Shown piece by piece: positions 44,708 to 54,887 of a stretch of DNA of 64,000 bases (within the stretch, counting starts at the first letter, position 1; the number at the start of each line of letters is the position of its first letter). The notes beneath the pieces were generated by a model. That model made no database searches, was not told where the DNA came from, and saw only the letters and a list, made by a program, of their open reading frames with translations. This DNA comes from Clostridium manihotivorum (GTDB lineage: Bacteria; Bacillota; Clostridia; Clostridiales; Clostridiaceae). The position numbers were made by a program, and so were the translations under genes. The stretch spans positions 2,311,776 through 2,375,775 of the forward strand of contig NZ_CP025746.1 of assembly GCF_004015185.1 (NCBI RefSeq), given 5' to 3'.

Positions 44708-45218
44708 GTATTTTCTACTACTCATAATCATGGGCTTATCGTCAGCAACAGGTTTTTTATATGGAGATAGATATAAAAAGAGGGTATTTTGTTTAAAGGA
44801 ACTTATGAATGGCTATATAAATCTTGAAAATGAAATGACCTATACTTTCACTCCTTTACCTGAAGCTTTTGTAAGTACAGGCAGTAAGCTTAAAGAACCT
44901 GTAGGAGAGCTTTTTCAAGCTATAGGAAGTAAGCTTAAAAATAACGAAGCAGAAAATGTTTATTTATCCACCAGAAAAAGCCTGGAAGAATGTAAAGAAA
45001 AGGTAAATATCAATGAAGATGATGCTAGCATACTATTAGATTTAGCTAAGTCTTTAGGAACTACTGGTATAGAAGGGCAAAAAAAGATATTCTCCATTAC
45101 CGTAGATAGGATGAAAAATAATACAGAAAAAGCAGAAAAAGAATGCGATAAATATTCTAAAATGTATAAATCTTTAGGTGTATGCGTAGGATTTATGCTA
45201 GTTATCTTCTTGATTTAG
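44697..45218 (+). CDS. spoIIIAB: Stage III sporulation protein AB
   Basis: 173 residues. An N-terminal helix with FLLLIIMGLSSATGFLYGDRY, a helical bundle (FCLKELMNGYINLENEMTY) resembling GspF-type platform proteins, and a C-terminal helix (GVCVGFMLVIFLI). It is thought to act as the platform of the SpoIIIA channel. Translation starts inside spoIIIAA. It is 14 bp from spoIIIAC. Confidence 0.94.
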   Translation: MLFKYFLLLIIMGLSSATGFLYGDRYKKRVFCLKELMNGYINLENEMTYTFTPLPEAFVSTGSKLKEPVGELFQAIGSKLKNNEAENVYLSTRKSLEECKEKVNINEDDASILLDLAKSLGTTGIEGQKKIFSITVDRMKNNTEKAEKECDKYSKMYKSLGVCVGFMLVIFLI

Positions 45219-45232
45219 TAGGAGGCGAGTAA

Positions 45233-45430
45233 ATGTTAGATCTTTCTCTCATTTTTAAAATTGCAGGTGCAGGAATAATACTTCTGATCATTGATAAAGT
45301 TTTGAAAGGTAGCGGAAAAGATGATGTAGCTACAATAGCTAATATCGCTGGAATAGTAATAATACTTACTATGGTTATAAACCTAATAAGTAAGTTATTT
45401 GATTCAGTGAAGACTATGTTTATGCTGTAG
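45233..45430 (+). CDS. spoIIIAC: Stage III sporulation protein AC
   Basis: 65 residues with two helices (FKIAGAGIILLIIDKVL and IANIAGIVIILTMVINLI). This is the normal size for this small membrane component of the SpoIIIA complex. AGGAGG precedes the ATG by 8 nt. Confidence 0.93.
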   Translation: MLDLSLIFKIAGAGIILLIIDKVLKGSGKDDVATIANIAGIVIILTMVINLISKLFDSVKTMFML

Positions 45431-45438
45431 GTGTGGAC

Positions 45439-45828
45439 ATGCTTATTGTTAAGATAGTTGGATTTTGTTTTGTATCTTTATTCTTATATCTGCTATTAAA
45501 AGAACGAAAAAGTGAAGTTTCAATATTTATATCAGTGGTTGCAGGAATATTAATATTTCTTGTACTTGTTCCAGAAATAACACAGATAATTGATTTTATA
45601 AAGAATATAGCTAACAAGGCCAATGTAGACATACTTTATATTGGAATTGTGCTAAAAATAGTAGCTATTGCCTACCTTACATCTTTCTGCAGTGAAATCT
45701 GTAAGGATTCAGGAGCCAGTAGCATAGCAACAAAAGTTGAGTTTTCAGGAAAGATAATGATATTGGTGCTATCTATACCAGTTCTTATGGCAGTACTGGA
45801 CTCAATATTAAATATTATGCAGGTGTGA
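45439..45828 (+). CDS. spoIIIAD: Stage III sporulation protein AD
   Basis: 129 residues from ATG 45439 (site TAGGTG); GTG 45433 would add two residues and overlaps that site. Four helices are expected, including FCFVSLFLYLLL and SIFISVVAGILIFLVLVPEI. The C-terminus has CSEICKDSGASSIATKVEFSG and ILVLSIPVLMAVL, as in the family. Its stop overlaps the region before spoIIIAE, indicating coupling. Confidence 0.93.
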   Translation: MLIVKIVGFCFVSLFLYLLLKERKSEVSIFISVVAGILIFLVLVPEITQIIDFIKNIANKANVDILYIGIVLKIVAIAYLTSFCSEICKDSGASSIATKVEFSGKIMILVLSIPVLMAVLDSILNIMQV

Positions 45829-45830
45829 AT

Positions 45831-46991
45831 ATGAAAAAATGGTGTACGTTAATAATAAGTTTTTTTCTGGTCCTAATGACCAGTAAAGTAGTATACGCAG
45901 AGGATGGAGTGGACAAGCAAAAGATAGATAATAGTAACCAAATACAGAGATTATATCAGTATATGGACAATATGAAAACTAATGAGGAAATCATGAATGG
46001 CTTGAATCCTAAGGACTATGTAGAAAGTTATCTTAAGGATGGCAAAGATCCTATAAGCTTGGATAAGCTTGTTAAAGCCTTCATAGGTGTATTTGTAAAA
46101 GAAGTACAAGCTGCTTTAAAGCTTATGATATCAGTTATAATACTGGCTATAATAAGCACGCTTTTAAAAAATCTACAAGGAGCCTTTTCCAATGAAAGTA
46201 TTAGTAATATAGCCTTTTACGCATGCTATGCAGTAATGATATTAGTACTTAGTAAAAGTTTTTTAGTATCGGTGAATTTAGCCAAAGAAACTATTCAAAC
46301 TTTATCTGATTTTACTGCAGTCTTATTGCCAGCACTTGTGTTACTTTTATCTACAGCTGGAGGAATAGCACAAGCTACTACTATGGACCCTATTGTTTTA
46401 GGGGCAGTAAGCTTGACTCCTAGATTTTATGTTGATGTATTAATACCAGCTATCTTAATGATTTTTGTTTTGGGCTTTGTAAATAATATTTCAAACGAGC
46501 ATAAAATTGATGGATTAGTGAAGGTGGCTAAGCAGTTTGTGCTCTGGGGTCAGGGAATTGTGTTAACAATTTTTATAGGACTGCTTACTGTAAGAGGAAT
46601 AGCCTCTAATACAATAGATGCTGTAACCTTAAAAACAGCTAAATTTGCAGTAGATAACTTCATTCCAATAGTAGGAAAGGCGCTGTCAGACGCCATTGCA
46701 ACGGTAGCGGGATATTCACTGTTATTAAAAAATGCAATAAGTTCAGTAGGACTTTTAATAATGATAATTGTGATGTTATTTCCAATTATAAAGATAGTAG
46801 TAATGGTGTTTATCTACAAGATTTCTGCAGCTGTCATTGAACCTGTAGCTGACAAAAGAATAGTTAGCTGTATTACTACCGCAGGAGATTCATTAGTACT
46901 GATAATGTCCAGCCTTATAAGTATTACAGTTATGTTCTTTGTTATGACAGCTCTAATGGCAAGTGCAGGAAAGTTTGTTGTAGGAGGTTAG
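45831..46991 (+). CDS. spoIIIAE: Stage III sporulation protein AE
   Basis: 386 residues from ATG 45831 (site AGGTGTGA). A cleavable-looking signal peptide (KKWCTLIISFFLVLMTSKVV, then YAEDG) precedes a polytopic domain of about seven helices. Family marks are TLSDFTAVLLPALVLLLSTAGG, DVLIPAILMIFVLGFVNNIS and LLTVRGIASNTIDAVTLKTAK. It is the largest membrane part of the SpoIIIA channel. Upstream GTG 45825 overlaps the spoIIIAD stop and is less likely. Confidence 0.94.
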   Translation: MKKWCTLIISFFLVLMTSKVVYAEDGVDKQKIDNSNQIQRLYQYMDNMKTNEEIMNGLNPKDYVESYLKDGKDPISLDKLVKAFIGVFVKEVQAALKLMISVIILAIISTLLKNLQGAFSNESISNIAFYACYAVMILVLSKSFLVSVNLAKETIQTLSDFTAVLLPALVLLLSTAGGIAQATTMDPIVLGAVSLTPRFYVDVLIPAILMIFVLGFVNNISNEHKIDGLVKVAKQFVLWGQGIVLTIFIGLLTVRGIASNTIDAVTLKTAKFAVDNFIPIVGKALSDAIATVAGYSLLLKNAISSVGLLIMIIVMLFPIIKIVVMVFIYKISAAVIEPVADKRIVSCITTAGDSLVLIMSSLISITVMFFVMTALMASAGKFVVGG

Positions 46992-46993
46992 CT

Positions 46994-47548
46994 ATGGATG
47001 TACTTAGAGGTTGGGTTATTTCCCTATGTGCAACACTGATCTTTATGACAGCAGTAGAACTTATTTTGCCAGATAACAGCACTAAAAAGTATGTGAAATT
47101 TGTTCTTGGACTAATTTTAATTGCTGTGATCATAAATCCATTCATAAGGCTATTCACAAGAAATAGCATTAATGTAGATAACTTTATAACTAAATATGAA
47201 AATGCAGTTAATGTACAGTCAGATAATGGTGGATCTTCAAGTGCCACAGAGGAAAGATTTTTTTCTAATCTAGAGAAAAATTGTGAGGAAATTATAAAGA
47301 AAGACTTAAACGGTACAAATACTAATGTGAAAATTATTGGAAAGTTAGATATGAAAGACACTAAAGTGGACATAGACCACTTGGAGGTGTATGTAGGCAG
47401 TAATGGAAACACTGATGATATAAATAAAACTTCTAATGATATAACTAAAAAGCAGCTAATTTCAAGCGTAAGTAAGCAAATCAAAAGCATATTAAGTAAG
47501 GAGCTAAATATAGATGAGAAAAAAATATATGTTTATAAAGGTGAGTGA
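46994..47548 (+). CDS. spoIIIAF: Stage III sporulation protein AF
   Basis: 184 residues. Two N-terminal helices (GWVISLCATLIFMTAVELIL and FVLGLILIAVIINPFI) followed by an extracytoplasmic ring-building-motif-like domain (NTNVKIIGKLDMKDTKVDID). SpoIIIAF is a SpoIIIA channel component. TAGGAGG precedes the ATG, and its stop is 7 bp from spoIIIAG. Confidence 0.92.
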   Translation: MDVLRGWVISLCATLIFMTAVELILPDNSTKKYVKFVLGLILIAVIINPFIRLFTRNSINVDNFITKYENAVNVQSDNGGSSSATEERFFSNLEKNCEEIIKKDLNGTNTNVKIIGKLDMKDTKVDIDHLEVYVGSNGNTDDINKTSNDITKKQLISSVSKQIKSILSKELNIDEKKIYVYKGE

Positions 47549-47555
47549 GTAGAAA

Positions 47556-48149
47556 ATGGATCTTTCAAAACTAATCCAAAAGCTAAAAAACTCTTCAGAT
47601 AATGCTAAGATAAGATATTTATTATTAATATGTTTAACGTTTATTTTTATTTATATAGTATTCACTTTCTTTACCAATAAACCGATGATACCTACATTTT
47701 CTTCAAATCAAAACAATACACAGCAAAGCAATGCAGATAAACAATTGAGAACTCAATATGAGGATGAGCAAAAAAGTGAGCTTAGACAAATTTTAAAACA
47801 GATAGAGGGGGTTGGAAACGTAGACGTAATGATAACATTTGAGAGTGATGAGACCAAGGTGCCAGCTGTAGACACCAGTTCTCAGAAGAACACTAATGAA
47901 AATTCTGACAAGGAAGGAAGTAAGCAGAGCAACAGTCAGGAAACAGATTCAAGTAAGGTAGTAGTTACTTCTAATAATAATGGTAGTGAACCTCTAATTG
48001 TTAAGACCTATAAACCAAAGGTTGTTGGTGTAATTGTGGTAGCAGAAGGTTCAGAGAGTAGTAAGGTAAAATACGACATTTCTAAAGCTGTGTCGAATTT
48101 ATACGATTTGCCAATGGATAAAGTTAATGTATATCCGATGAAAAAGTAG
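47556..48149 (+). CDS. spoIIIAG: Stage III sporulation protein AG
   Basis: 197 residues. One helix (YLLLICLTFIFIYIVFTFF) and an outer ring domain: EDEQKSELRQILKQIEGVGN, MITFES, then a Ser/Asn/Gln-rich insert (residues about 105-140), and VKTYKPKVVGVIVVAEGS closing with DLPMDKVNVYPMKK. SpoIIIAG forms a large ring in the intermembrane space. The insert corresponds to the low-conservation beta-triangle region of the family. Confidence 0.93.
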   Translation: MDLSKLIQKLKNSSDNAKIRYLLLICLTFIFIYIVFTFFTNKPMIPTFSSNQNNTQQSNADKQLRTQYEDEQKSELRQILKQIEGVGNVDVMITFESDETKVPAVDTSSQKNTNENSDKEGSKQSNSQETDSSKVVVTSNNNGSEPLIVKTYKPKVVGVIVVAEGSESSKVKYDISKAVSNLYDLPMDKVNVYPMKK

Positions 48150-48187
48150 CATATAATTTTATAGAAACAGATGGGAGGTTTTTGTAT

Positions 48188-48715
48188 ATGAACAGAAAAC
48201 AAGCAGGTATAATTTTAACACTACTAGCACTTATAGTATGTGCTGGTATTTTGGCAGCGAGGGTTAATGGACAAGTTGACGATGGGACAGGCAGTAGCCT
48301 AAGTTCATCATTATCATTCACAAAGGATTCTGATAAAGACAAAGATAAGGACAAGCAAACATCAAACACAAAGGATTATTTCTATGATTCGAGGAATGAT
48401 AGAGAACAACAGGATTCTCAAACAATGCAAAGCTTAAAGTCAATCATAGAAGATAAAAATACTTCAGCAGATCAAAAAACAGAAGCACAAAAGAAACTTA
48501 CAGCATTGACTATGGCAAGAGATTATGAGACTAGAATAGAACTAAGTATAAAAGGAAAAGGCTTTGATGATGCACTTTGTCTTATAGAAGGAAATAAGGC
48601 AAGAGTAATAGTTAAGTCTAAGGATAATGTAAATGAAAAGCAAAGCATACAGATACAAGATTCTGTAGCTAGCGTTGCCAAGATAAAGGATATAGTAATT
48701 GAGTCAAAACAATAA
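48188..48715 (+). CDS. spoIIIAH: Stage III sporulation protein AH
   Basis: 175 residues from ATG 48188, 9 nt after GGGAGG; TTG 48182 is too close to it. One N-terminal helix (AGIILTLLALIVCAGILAAR), a lysine/aspartate-rich linker (SDKDKDKDKQ) and the C-terminal domain that interlocks with forespore SpoIIQ (TALTMARDYETRIELSIKGK and IKDIVIESKQ). It closes the spoIIIA operon. Confidence 0.93.
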   Translation: MNRKQAGIILTLLALIVCAGILAARVNGQVDDGTGSSLSSSLSFTKDSDKDKDKDKQTSNTKDYFYDSRNDREQQDSQTMQSLKSIIEDKNTSADQKTEAQKKLTALTMARDYETRIELSIKGKGFDDALCLIEGNKARVIVKSKDNVNEKQSIQIQDSVASVAKIKDIVIESKQ

Positions 48716-48718
48716 TAA

Positions 48719-48747
48719 TTGTATTCACATTAATCTTTTGATATAAT
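48719..48747 (+). promoter_or_regulatory. Sigma-A promoter of asp23-nusB
   Basis: TTGTAT (48719-48724), a 17-nt spacer and perfect TATAAT (48742-48747), immediately after the spoIIIAH stop codon. It gives asp23 and nusB vegetative expression independent of the sporulation operon. Confidence 0.65.
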
Positions 48748-48799
48748 GTACCTATGATTAACAGGTTTTGCTAGTGCAAAGCTTAAGGAGGTAGTGAGC

Positions 48800-49192
48800 T
48801 TGGAGGAATTAAATAGAGAAGAGACAAACATCGGAGTGGTTAAGATCTCTGATGAAGTTGTTAGTGTTATAGCTGGTATAGCAGCATCAGAAGTTAATGG
48901 AGTTGTAGAAAGTAATCCAGGTGTTGCCGGTGGTATAACTCAAATATTCACAGGCAAGAAAAACACTGGAAAAGGTGTAAAGGTATCAATTGAAAATGGA
49001 GAAGCACAGATAGAATTAACATTGGCAGTACTTTATGGAACTAGAATTCCTGAAGTAGTTGTTCAAGTTCAAGACAATGTTAAGAAGACTGTTGAAGCAA
49101 TGACAGGACTTTCTGTTGCAGCAGTTAATATTTTTATACAAAACATAATTGTTCCTAAAAACGACGAAAAGTCAGAAGAAGTTCATGAGTAA
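48800..49192 (+). CDS. Asp23/Gls24 family envelope stress protein
   Basis: 130 residues from TTG 48800, 8 nt after AAGGAGG; GTG 48794 is only 2 nt from that site. Typical sequence: GVVKISDEVVSVIAGIAASE, GKGVKVSIENGEAQIELTLA and GLSVAAVNIFIQNIIVPK. Asp23 proteins cover the inner membrane face and are linked to envelope stress. The gene commonly precedes nusB in clostridia. A hairpin follows. Confidence 0.9.
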   Translation: MEELNREETNIGVVKISDEVVSVIAGIAASEVNGVVESNPGVAGGITQIFTGKKNTGKGVKVSIENGEAQIELTLAVLYGTRIPEVVVQVQDNVKKTVEAMTGLSVAAVNIFIQNIIVPKNDEKSEEVHE

Positions 49193-49196
49193 TTAA

Positions 49197-49226
49197 AAAC
49201 CCTCTGTTTACAGAGGGTATTTCCTT
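49197..49226 (+). terminator. Hairpin after asp23
   Basis: ACCCTCTGT and ACAGAGGGT form a 9-bp perfect stem with a 2-nt loop followed by ATTTCCTTGTTT. Strong stem, weak T-run. Confidence 0.7.
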
Positions 49227-49394
49227 GTTTATAGATGTTTAAGCTTTTGATTTTGCGACTATAATAAAGATAAATACTTATATAGTAGTTATGAGGGAAT
49301 AATTAATAAAGCGAAGTGGTTTATCTACATATATAATAATGATATAATTTAATTTTTATAAAATATATTACCTTTTTTAAGTCTAGGAGGACAT

Positions 49395-49799
49395 ATGAAC
49401 AGAATAAAAACTAGAGAAATTGCAGTACAGCTTACATACCAAATGATGATCAATAAAGAGGAGCCAATAGAGGCTATAGAAAGCTATAAAGAAGCTCATA
49501 CTGATGACATAAACGATTTAGATGCTACATACTTAGAACAAGTTTTAAAAGGAATAGAGGACACTAAAGAAGAACTTGATAAAATAGTAGAAAGATATTT
49601 AGTAAATTGGAAGTTAAATAGAGTTTCTAAGGTTAATCTTGCTATACTTAGAGTAGCTATATACGAAATGGTTCACTTAGAAGATATCCCTAATAAAGTT
49701 GCAATAAATGAGGCACTAGAAGTTGCTAAAAAGTTCTCAGATGAGAAATCTGTAGCGTTTATAAATGGAGTTTTAGACAAGGCATTAAAAGAAATATAG
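49395..49799 (+). CDS. nusB: Transcription antitermination factor NusB
   Basis: 134 residues, all helical. NusB with NusE (S10) binds boxA in rRNA leaders. Marks: TREIAVQLTYQMMI at the start, RYLVNWKLNRVSKVNLAILR in the middle and VAINEALEVAKKFSDEKSV then FINGVLDKA at the end. CTAGGAGG precedes the ATG. It starts a seven-gene series of tightly spaced housekeeping genes. Confidence 0.96.
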   Translation: MNRIKTREIAVQLTYQMMINKEEPIEAIESYKEAHTDDINDLDATYLEQVLKGIEDTKEELDKIVERYLVNWKLNRVSKVNLAILRVAIYEMVHLEDIPNKVAINEALEVAKKFSDEKSVAFINGVLDKALKEI

Positions 49800-49818
49800 A
49801 TAGTTTGGGGGCGAAAAT

Positions 49819-50691
49819 ATGGGGGAAATAATTGATGGCAAAAAAGTAGCTGCTAGTATAAAAGATCACATAAGAGAATTTGTAAATAGCAGAATTAAGG
49901 ACGGAAAAAGTGTTCCGACAGTTGCGTCTGTTCTTATCGGTGAGGATGATGGTTCTATATATTATCAAAATAGCCAGAGTAAAATTGCAGCGGATCTAGG
50001 AATAAACTACAAAAAGATAAATCTAAGTTCAAGCTGTAGTGAAGAAGAGGCTATTAAGGTAATATCAGAATTAAATGCTGATAACAGTGTTAATGGAATC
50101 ATTTTATTACTTCCATTGCCAGAAGGCTTTGATGAGAAAAAGATTATTTCTTCAATATCTCCATCAAAAGATATTGACTGCCTAACGGATGTATCCATAG
50201 GAAAGTTTTATAGTGGAAATGACGGATTTATCCCTTGCACACCCAGAAGTGTTATGAAGCTTCTAGAGTACTATAATATTGAGATATCTGGGAAGAGAGC
50301 AGTAGTAGTAGGAAGAAGTAATGTAGTTGGTAAACCAGTGGCTCAATTGCTACTTCAAAAGAATGCCACAGTGACCATATGCCATTCAAGAACTAGTAAC
50401 CTACAAGAAATATGTAAAGAAGCAGATATATTAGTTGTAGCTATGGGAAAGCCACATTTTATAGATAAGAGCTATATTAAAAAAGATGCTACAGTAATTG
50501 ATGTTGGAACTTCTTCACTAAATGGTAAGATTACTGGAGATGTTTTATTTAATGAGGTAGTAGATGTTGCAGCTATGACTACCCCAGTACCAGGAGGCGT
50601 AGGAGCACTAACTACTACTCTTCTATTCTTAAATGTATGCGAGGCGATGGAAGAATATGATTCTAAAGACTCTTTCAGTAACAGAAGTTAA
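49819..50691 (+). CDS. folD: Methylenetetrahydrofolate dehydrogenase / cyclohydrolase FolD
   Basis: 290 residues. FolD interconverts methylene-, methenyl- and formyl-THF. The catalytic lysine lies in YYQNSQSKIAADLGI, the cyclohydrolase region has IILLLPLPEGFD, and the NADP fold has VVGRSNVVGKPVAQLLL and ATVTICHSRT; TTPVPGGVGALTTTLL is conserved. The first family motif is slightly altered (S in YYQNSQ where YV is usual). It overlaps xseA by 35 nt. Confidence 0.96.
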   Translation: MGEIIDGKKVAASIKDHIREFVNSRIKDGKSVPTVASVLIGEDDGSIYYQNSQSKIAADLGINYKKINLSSSCSEEEAIKVISELNADNSVNGIILLLPLPEGFDEKKIISSISPSKDIDCLTDVSIGKFYSGNDGFIPCTPRSVMKLLEYYNIEISGKRAVVVGRSNVVGKPVAQLLLQKNATVTICHSRTSNLQEICKEADILVVAMGKPHFIDKSYIKKDATVIDVGTSSLNGKITGDVLFNEVVDVAAMTTPVPGGVGALTTTLLFLNVCEAMEEYDSKDSFSNRS

Positions 50692-51856
50692 TAACTATTT
50701 AAAAAAAATTACAGATAATGATTTTATCTTAAATAATTTAAAGGTTAAGGGTGAAGTATCTAACTATAAGATACATTCCAGTGGACATATATATTTCTCG
50801 CTTAAAGATGAGAATAGCAAAGTCAACTGTGTGATTTTTAAAGGGGATGCCGTAAATGTATCGCCTACTATTAAAGATGGAACAAAGGTTGAGGTAAGAG
50901 GAAGACTTTCGGTATATACCAGGGACGGTTCTTACCAGGTTTATTGTAAAGAGATAAATGAGTATGGAGTAGGTGACTTGCACGCTCAGTTTGAACAATT
51001 GAAAAAGCAGTTATTTAGTGAAGGGCTTTTTGATGAAAAGTACAAAAAGCCTATTCCTTATCTCCCTAAAGCCATTGGAGTTATAACATCAGAAACAGGG
51101 GCTGCCTTGAGAGATATTATAAATGTGTTACGAAGAAGAAGCCCTTATGTAGATATAATGGTATATCCATCCTTAGTTCAAGGAAAAGATGCACCAGCCA
51201 GCCTAATAAATGGTATAAGGTATTTTAATAGAGAGAAAAACGTAGATGTGATAATTATAATCCGTGGAGGAGGTTCTATAGAAGAACTTTGGGCTTTTAA
51301 TGATAAAAACTTAGCATATGAAATATTTAAGTCTAAACTTCCTGTAATATCAGGAGTTGGCCATGAGATTGATTTTACAATAACAGATTTTGTTAGTGAT
51401 TTAAGAGCACCTACGCCATCGGCAGCAGCTGAAGTGGCAGCGCCTAAGTTAGAAGAGCTGAATAATAATTTAAGCAGGCATAAAGCGTACTTAGATCAAT
51501 TTATAAGTACTAGGATGATAAATGAAAAAGAAAAGATAAACTACATCAGCAGAATATTAGAAAACAATAGTCCTAGAAATATGATAATCAATAGATATAG
51601 AGATATTGACAGCATAAAAGATAAATTAACTAATATCATGATGAAGAAAATTGAAAATAATAGATCGAATCTAATTAATATAAATAATATGTTAACATTG
51701 CTTAATCCAATAAATGTATTAAACAAGGGATATGCTATAATAGAGGATAACAATGGAAACGTAATTCAGAATATTGATAAACTAAAAGCTTTAGATGAAG
51801 TAAACGTGAAAATGAAAGATGGAAGCGCTGACTTTAAAATAGAACCTAAAAGGTGA
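50657..51856 (+). CDS. xseA: Exodeoxyribonuclease VII large subunit
   Basis: 399 residues from ATG 50657; earlier frame starts lie deep in folD. An N-terminal OB domain ([20 protein letters not shown]) is followed by the catalytic core with [46 protein letters not shown] and [12 protein letters not shown], and a C-terminal coiled coil for the small subunit. ExoVII degrades single-stranded DNA. Its stop overlaps the leader of xseB. Confidence 0.95.
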   Translation: MILKTLSVTEVNNYLKKITDNDFILNNLKVKGEVSNYKIHSSGHIYFSLKDENSKVNCVIFKGDAVNVSPTIKDGTKVEVRGRLSVYTRDGSYQVYCKEINEYGVGDLHAQFEQLKKQLFSEGLFDEKYKKPIPYLPKAIGVITSETGAALRDIINVLRRRSPYVDIMVYPSLVQGKDAPASLINGIRYFNREKNVDVIIIIRGGGSIEELWAFNDKNLAYEIFKSKLPVISGVGHEIDFTITDFVSDLRAPTPSAAAEVAAPKLEELNNNLSRHKAYLDQFISTRMINEKEKINYISRILENNSPRNMIINRYRDIDSIKDKLTNIMMKKIENNRSNLININNMLTLLNPINVLNKGYAIIEDNNGNVIQNIDKLKALDEVNVKMKDGSADFKIEPKR

Positions 51857-51864
51857 GGTGTTTT

Positions 51865-52089
51865 ATGGTTAAAAGAAATGAATCCTATGATGATATGGTA
51901 CAAAAACTTGATGATATTGTAAAAGACCTTGAAAGTTCTGAATTAAACTTGGAAGAGTCTTTAAAGGCATACGAAGAAGGTGTAAAATTAGTTAATAAAC
52001 TTTATAAAACTCTCAATGACATGGAGGGGAAAATAAAGATTATTAATGGTAAGGAAGAAATTAAAGATTTTACAGTTGAAGGACAGTAG
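51865..52089 (+). CDS. xseB: Exodeoxyribonuclease VII small subunit
   Basis: 74 residues from ATG 51865, preceded by GGTGAGGTG. Two helices with the family motif [19 protein letters not shown] and [16 protein letters not shown]. It packs several copies around one XseA. It is 41 bp upstream of ispA. Confidence 0.94.
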   Translation: MVKRNESYDDMVQKLDDIVKDLESSELNLEESLKAYEEGVKLVNKLYKTLNDMEGKIKIINGKEEIKDFTVEGQ

Positions 52090-52130
52090 GTTAAAGTCTT
52101 AAAATTTCGTATAGATAAAAGGAGCAAGTT

Positions 52131-53003
52131 ATGAGCACTGAAAATATCAAATTACTCATAGACGAATATCTTAAAAAATATTTTGAGTCAAGAGAGGGAG
52201 AAAATAAGCTTATTTATGAAGCTATGGCTTACAGCTTAAATATAGGTGGCAAAAGAATACGTCCTATGTTAATGATGTTAGCTTATAATCTTTATAAAAA
52301 AGATATTAAGGATATATTGCCAATGGCAGCAGCTATAGAGATGATTCATACATATTCACTTATACATGATGATCTGCCATGTATGGATAATGATGACTTG
52401 AGACGTGGTAAACCTACTAATCATAAAGTCTTTGGTGATGCTATAGCAGTTTTAGCAGGAGATGGCCTATTAAATGAGGCTTTTTCTATAATGATAGACT
52501 ATTCAATATCTAAAAATAGCCTTGAAGCCATGAAGGCCTCTAAGGTTATAACAGATGCTGCTGGTGGAGAAGGAATGATTGGCGGACAGGTAGTAGATAT
52601 ACTTTATGAAGGTAAAGAAATATCAGAAGCTACACTAAAGTATATGCATGAAAAGAAGACCGGAGAACTTATTAAGGCTTCAATAGTAGCTGGTGCTACC
52701 TTGGGAGAGGCTTCAAGTAAGGATATTGAGATATTAAGCGAATATGGGTATAAATTAGGTCTTGCATTCCAGATAAAAGACGATATTCTCGATGTTTTAG
52801 GAAGTACAGAAAAGCTCGGCAAAAATGTAAAAAGTGATGAAAATAACAATAAGACTAACTTTATATCTGTTTATGGTATAGAAAAGTCGGTGGAGCTATG
52901 TAAAGAGATTACTTCACAGTGTATAGCTCTTTTGGATAGATTGAATAGTGATACAAGTGAACTTAAGGAGTTAACTCTAGAGCTTTTACATAGAGAATCA
53001 TAA
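52131..53003 (+). CDS. ispA: Farnesyl diphosphate synthase family polyprenyl synthetase
   Basis: 290 residues, all helical. It condenses DMAPP/GPP with IPP. First aspartate-rich motif HDDLPCMDNDDLRRGKPTNH, second QIKDDILDVLG; LNIGGKRIRPMLMML and GGQVVDI are also conserved. The residue pattern before the first motif (IEMIHTYSLIHDD) fits short-chain (C15) synthases. Next to dxs, so the MEP and prenyl steps are genetically linked. AAAAGGAG precedes the ATG. Confidence 0.94.
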   Translation: MSTENIKLLIDEYLKKYFESREGENKLIYEAMAYSLNIGGKRIRPMLMMLAYNLYKKDIKDILPMAAAIEMIHTYSLIHDDLPCMDNDDLRRGKPTNHKVFGDAIAVLAGDGLLNEAFSIMIDYSISKNSLEAMKASKVITDAAGGEGMIGGQVVDILYEGKEISEATLKYMHEKKTGELIKASIVAGATLGEASSKDIEILSEYGYKLGLAFQIKDDILDVLGSTEKLGKNVKSDENNNKTNFISVYGIEKSVELCKEITSQCIALLDRLNSDTSELKELTLELLHRES

Positions 53004-53024
53004 AATATAAAAGGAATGAAAAAT

Positions 53025-54887
53025 ATGTATAAATATTTAGATAAAATCAACTGTCCTAATGATGTGAAAAAACTTAATGGAACTGAACTTAATGAATTAT
53101 CAAATGAAATAAGAGAGTTCCTTATTGATAAGGTCTCTAAAACAGGTGGACACTTAGCATCGAACTTGGGAGTTGTAGAAATAACTTTAAGTTTATTTAG
53201 AGTTTTTAATTTAGAAAAAGATAAGATAGTTTGGGATGTAGGTCATCAAAGTTATATACATAAAATCCTAACAGGAAGAAAAGATAAGTTTGATAATCTG
53301 AGAAAGTACGGCGGCATAAGCGGATTTCCTAAAAGGTGTGAAAGTAAATATGATGCCTTTGACACAGGACATAGCAGCACATCTATTTCTGCAGCACTAG
53401 GTATAGCTAGAGCTAAGGATATACTTAAAAAGGATGGCCATGTGATTGCTGTTATAGGTGACGGAGCACTAACTGGTGGAATGGCTTTTGAGGCTCTAAA
53501 TGATGTAGGGTACAGTAAAACAAATCTAATAGTTATCTTGAACGATAATCAAATGTCGATTTCAGACAATGTTGGTGGCTTATCTACTTATTTAAGTAAA
53601 GTAAGATTAGATCCTAACTATAATAAGCTGAAAAATGAAATTAATAATACGCTAAATCATACAGCAATGGGAAAGAATATTGCTAGTTCTATAAGTAAGA
53701 TAAAAGATAGCATAAAACAGCTTGTAGTTCCAAGTATGTTATTTGAAGATATGGGTTTAAAGTATCTAGGTCCTATAGATGGACATAACATAGATGAAAT
53801 AAGTGATATGCTTTATAAAGCAAAGAAACAAGATGGACCTGTAATTATACATACTATAACTCAAAAGGGTAAAGGGTATAATTTCGCTGAGGAAAATCCT
53901 AATAAGTTTCATAGCATAGCACCTTTTGATTGCTGTAGCGGGGTATTAAATCCATCAAATACTAGAACTTATTCCAATGCCTTTGGAGAAAGCTTAATAG
54001 ATATAGCTAAAGAGATGAAGGAAGTAGTTGCAGTAACAGCAGCTATGCCAGATGGAACAGGACTTAAAAAGTTTGCGAAAGAGTTTCCAGATAGATTTTT
54101 TGATGTAGGTATAGCGGAGCAGCATGCAACCACTCTTGCAGCAGGGATGGCAAAAGAAGGGCTTAAACCTGTGTTTGCTGTTTACTCAACCTTCCTGCAA
54201 AGAGCCTATGATCAAGTACTTCATGATGTATGCGTACAAAATTTACCTGTAGTTTTTGCTATTGATAGAGCCGGCATAGTAGGTGAAGATGGAGAGACAC
54301 ACCAAGGAGTATTTGATATTTCTTATTTGTCTCATATTCCAAATCTTACTATAATAGCACCAAAGATGCTGGAAGAGGTTAAACCAATATTAACTTGGGC
54401 ATTAAAGCAAAATGAGCCCATTGCTATAAGATATCCAAGAGGTGGAGACCAAAAGGATATAGAGTTAAAACCAATTGACAACATAGAAAAAGGCAAGTGG
54501 GATCAGTTAAGAGATGGGCAAGAGGTTGTAGTAATTGCAACTGGAAAGATGGTTCAACATGCAGAAGCAGCAATTAAATTAGTAGATGAAAAGTATAGTA
54601 TAGGACTTATAAATGCTACATTTATTAAACCTATCGATAAATCTATTTTAGATAAAGTAGCCTCGTACTATAAACATGTAATAACAATTGAAGATAACGT
54701 ACTTAGTGGTGGACTAGGAAGAGAGATATTAAGTTATTTGAACAACACTGGCTTCAGTGGCAAAATTATAAATATGGGATATGAAGATGGCTTTATTACA
54801 CACGGTGATTTAGCTACATTATATAAATTGAATAGGCTTGATACTGATTCCATAAGAGAGAAGATAGTGGAGTTAGTGGAGAGTTAA
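53025..54887 (+). CDS. dxs: 1-deoxy-D-xylulose-5-phosphate synthase
   Basis: 620 residues from ATG 53025, 9 nt after AAAGGA; ATG 53016 is only one base from that site. DXS makes DXP from pyruvate and glyceraldehyde-3-phosphate with thiamine diphosphate, the first MEP pathway step. ThDP and metal motif [29 protein letters not shown]; catalytic glutamate in [32 protein letters not shown]-terminal GGLGREI. Unusual tandem repeats follow its stop codon. Confidence 0.96.
   Translation: MYKYLDKINCPNDVKKLNGTELNELSNEIREFLIDKVSKTGGHLASNLGVVEITLSLFRVFNLEKDKIVWDVGHQSYIHKILTGRKDKFDNLRKYGGISGFPKRCESKYDAFDTGHSSTSISAALGIARAKDILKKDGHVIAVIGDGALTGGMAFEALNDVGYSKTNLIVILNDNQMSISDNVGGLSTYLSKVRLDPNYNKLKNEINNTLNHTAMGKNIASSISKIKDSIKQLVVPSMLFEDMGLKYLGPIDGHNIDEISDMLYKAKKQDGPVIIHTITQKGKGYNFAEENPNKFHSIAPFDCCSGVLNPSNTRTYSNAFGESLIDIAKEMKEVVAVTAAMPDGTGLKKFAKEFPDRFFDVGIAEQHATTLAAGMAKEGLKPVFAVYSTFLQRAYDQVLHDVCVQNLPVVFAIDRAGIVGEDGETHQGVFDISYLSHIPNLTIIAPKMLEEVKPILTWALKQNEPIAIRYPRGGDQKDIELKPIDNIEKGKWDQLRDGQEVVVIATGKMVQHAEAAIKLVDEKYSIGLINATFIKPIDKSILDKVASYYKHVITIEDNVLSGGLGREILSYLNNTGFSGKIINMGYEDGFITHGDLATLYKLNRLDTDSIREKIVELVES

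Noticed and set aside
46942..47490. 182-codon open frame on the - strand opposite spoIIIAF
   Set aside because: It is a shadow of spoIIIAE/AF, has no ribosome binding site and reads like reverse-frame hydrophobic sequence.
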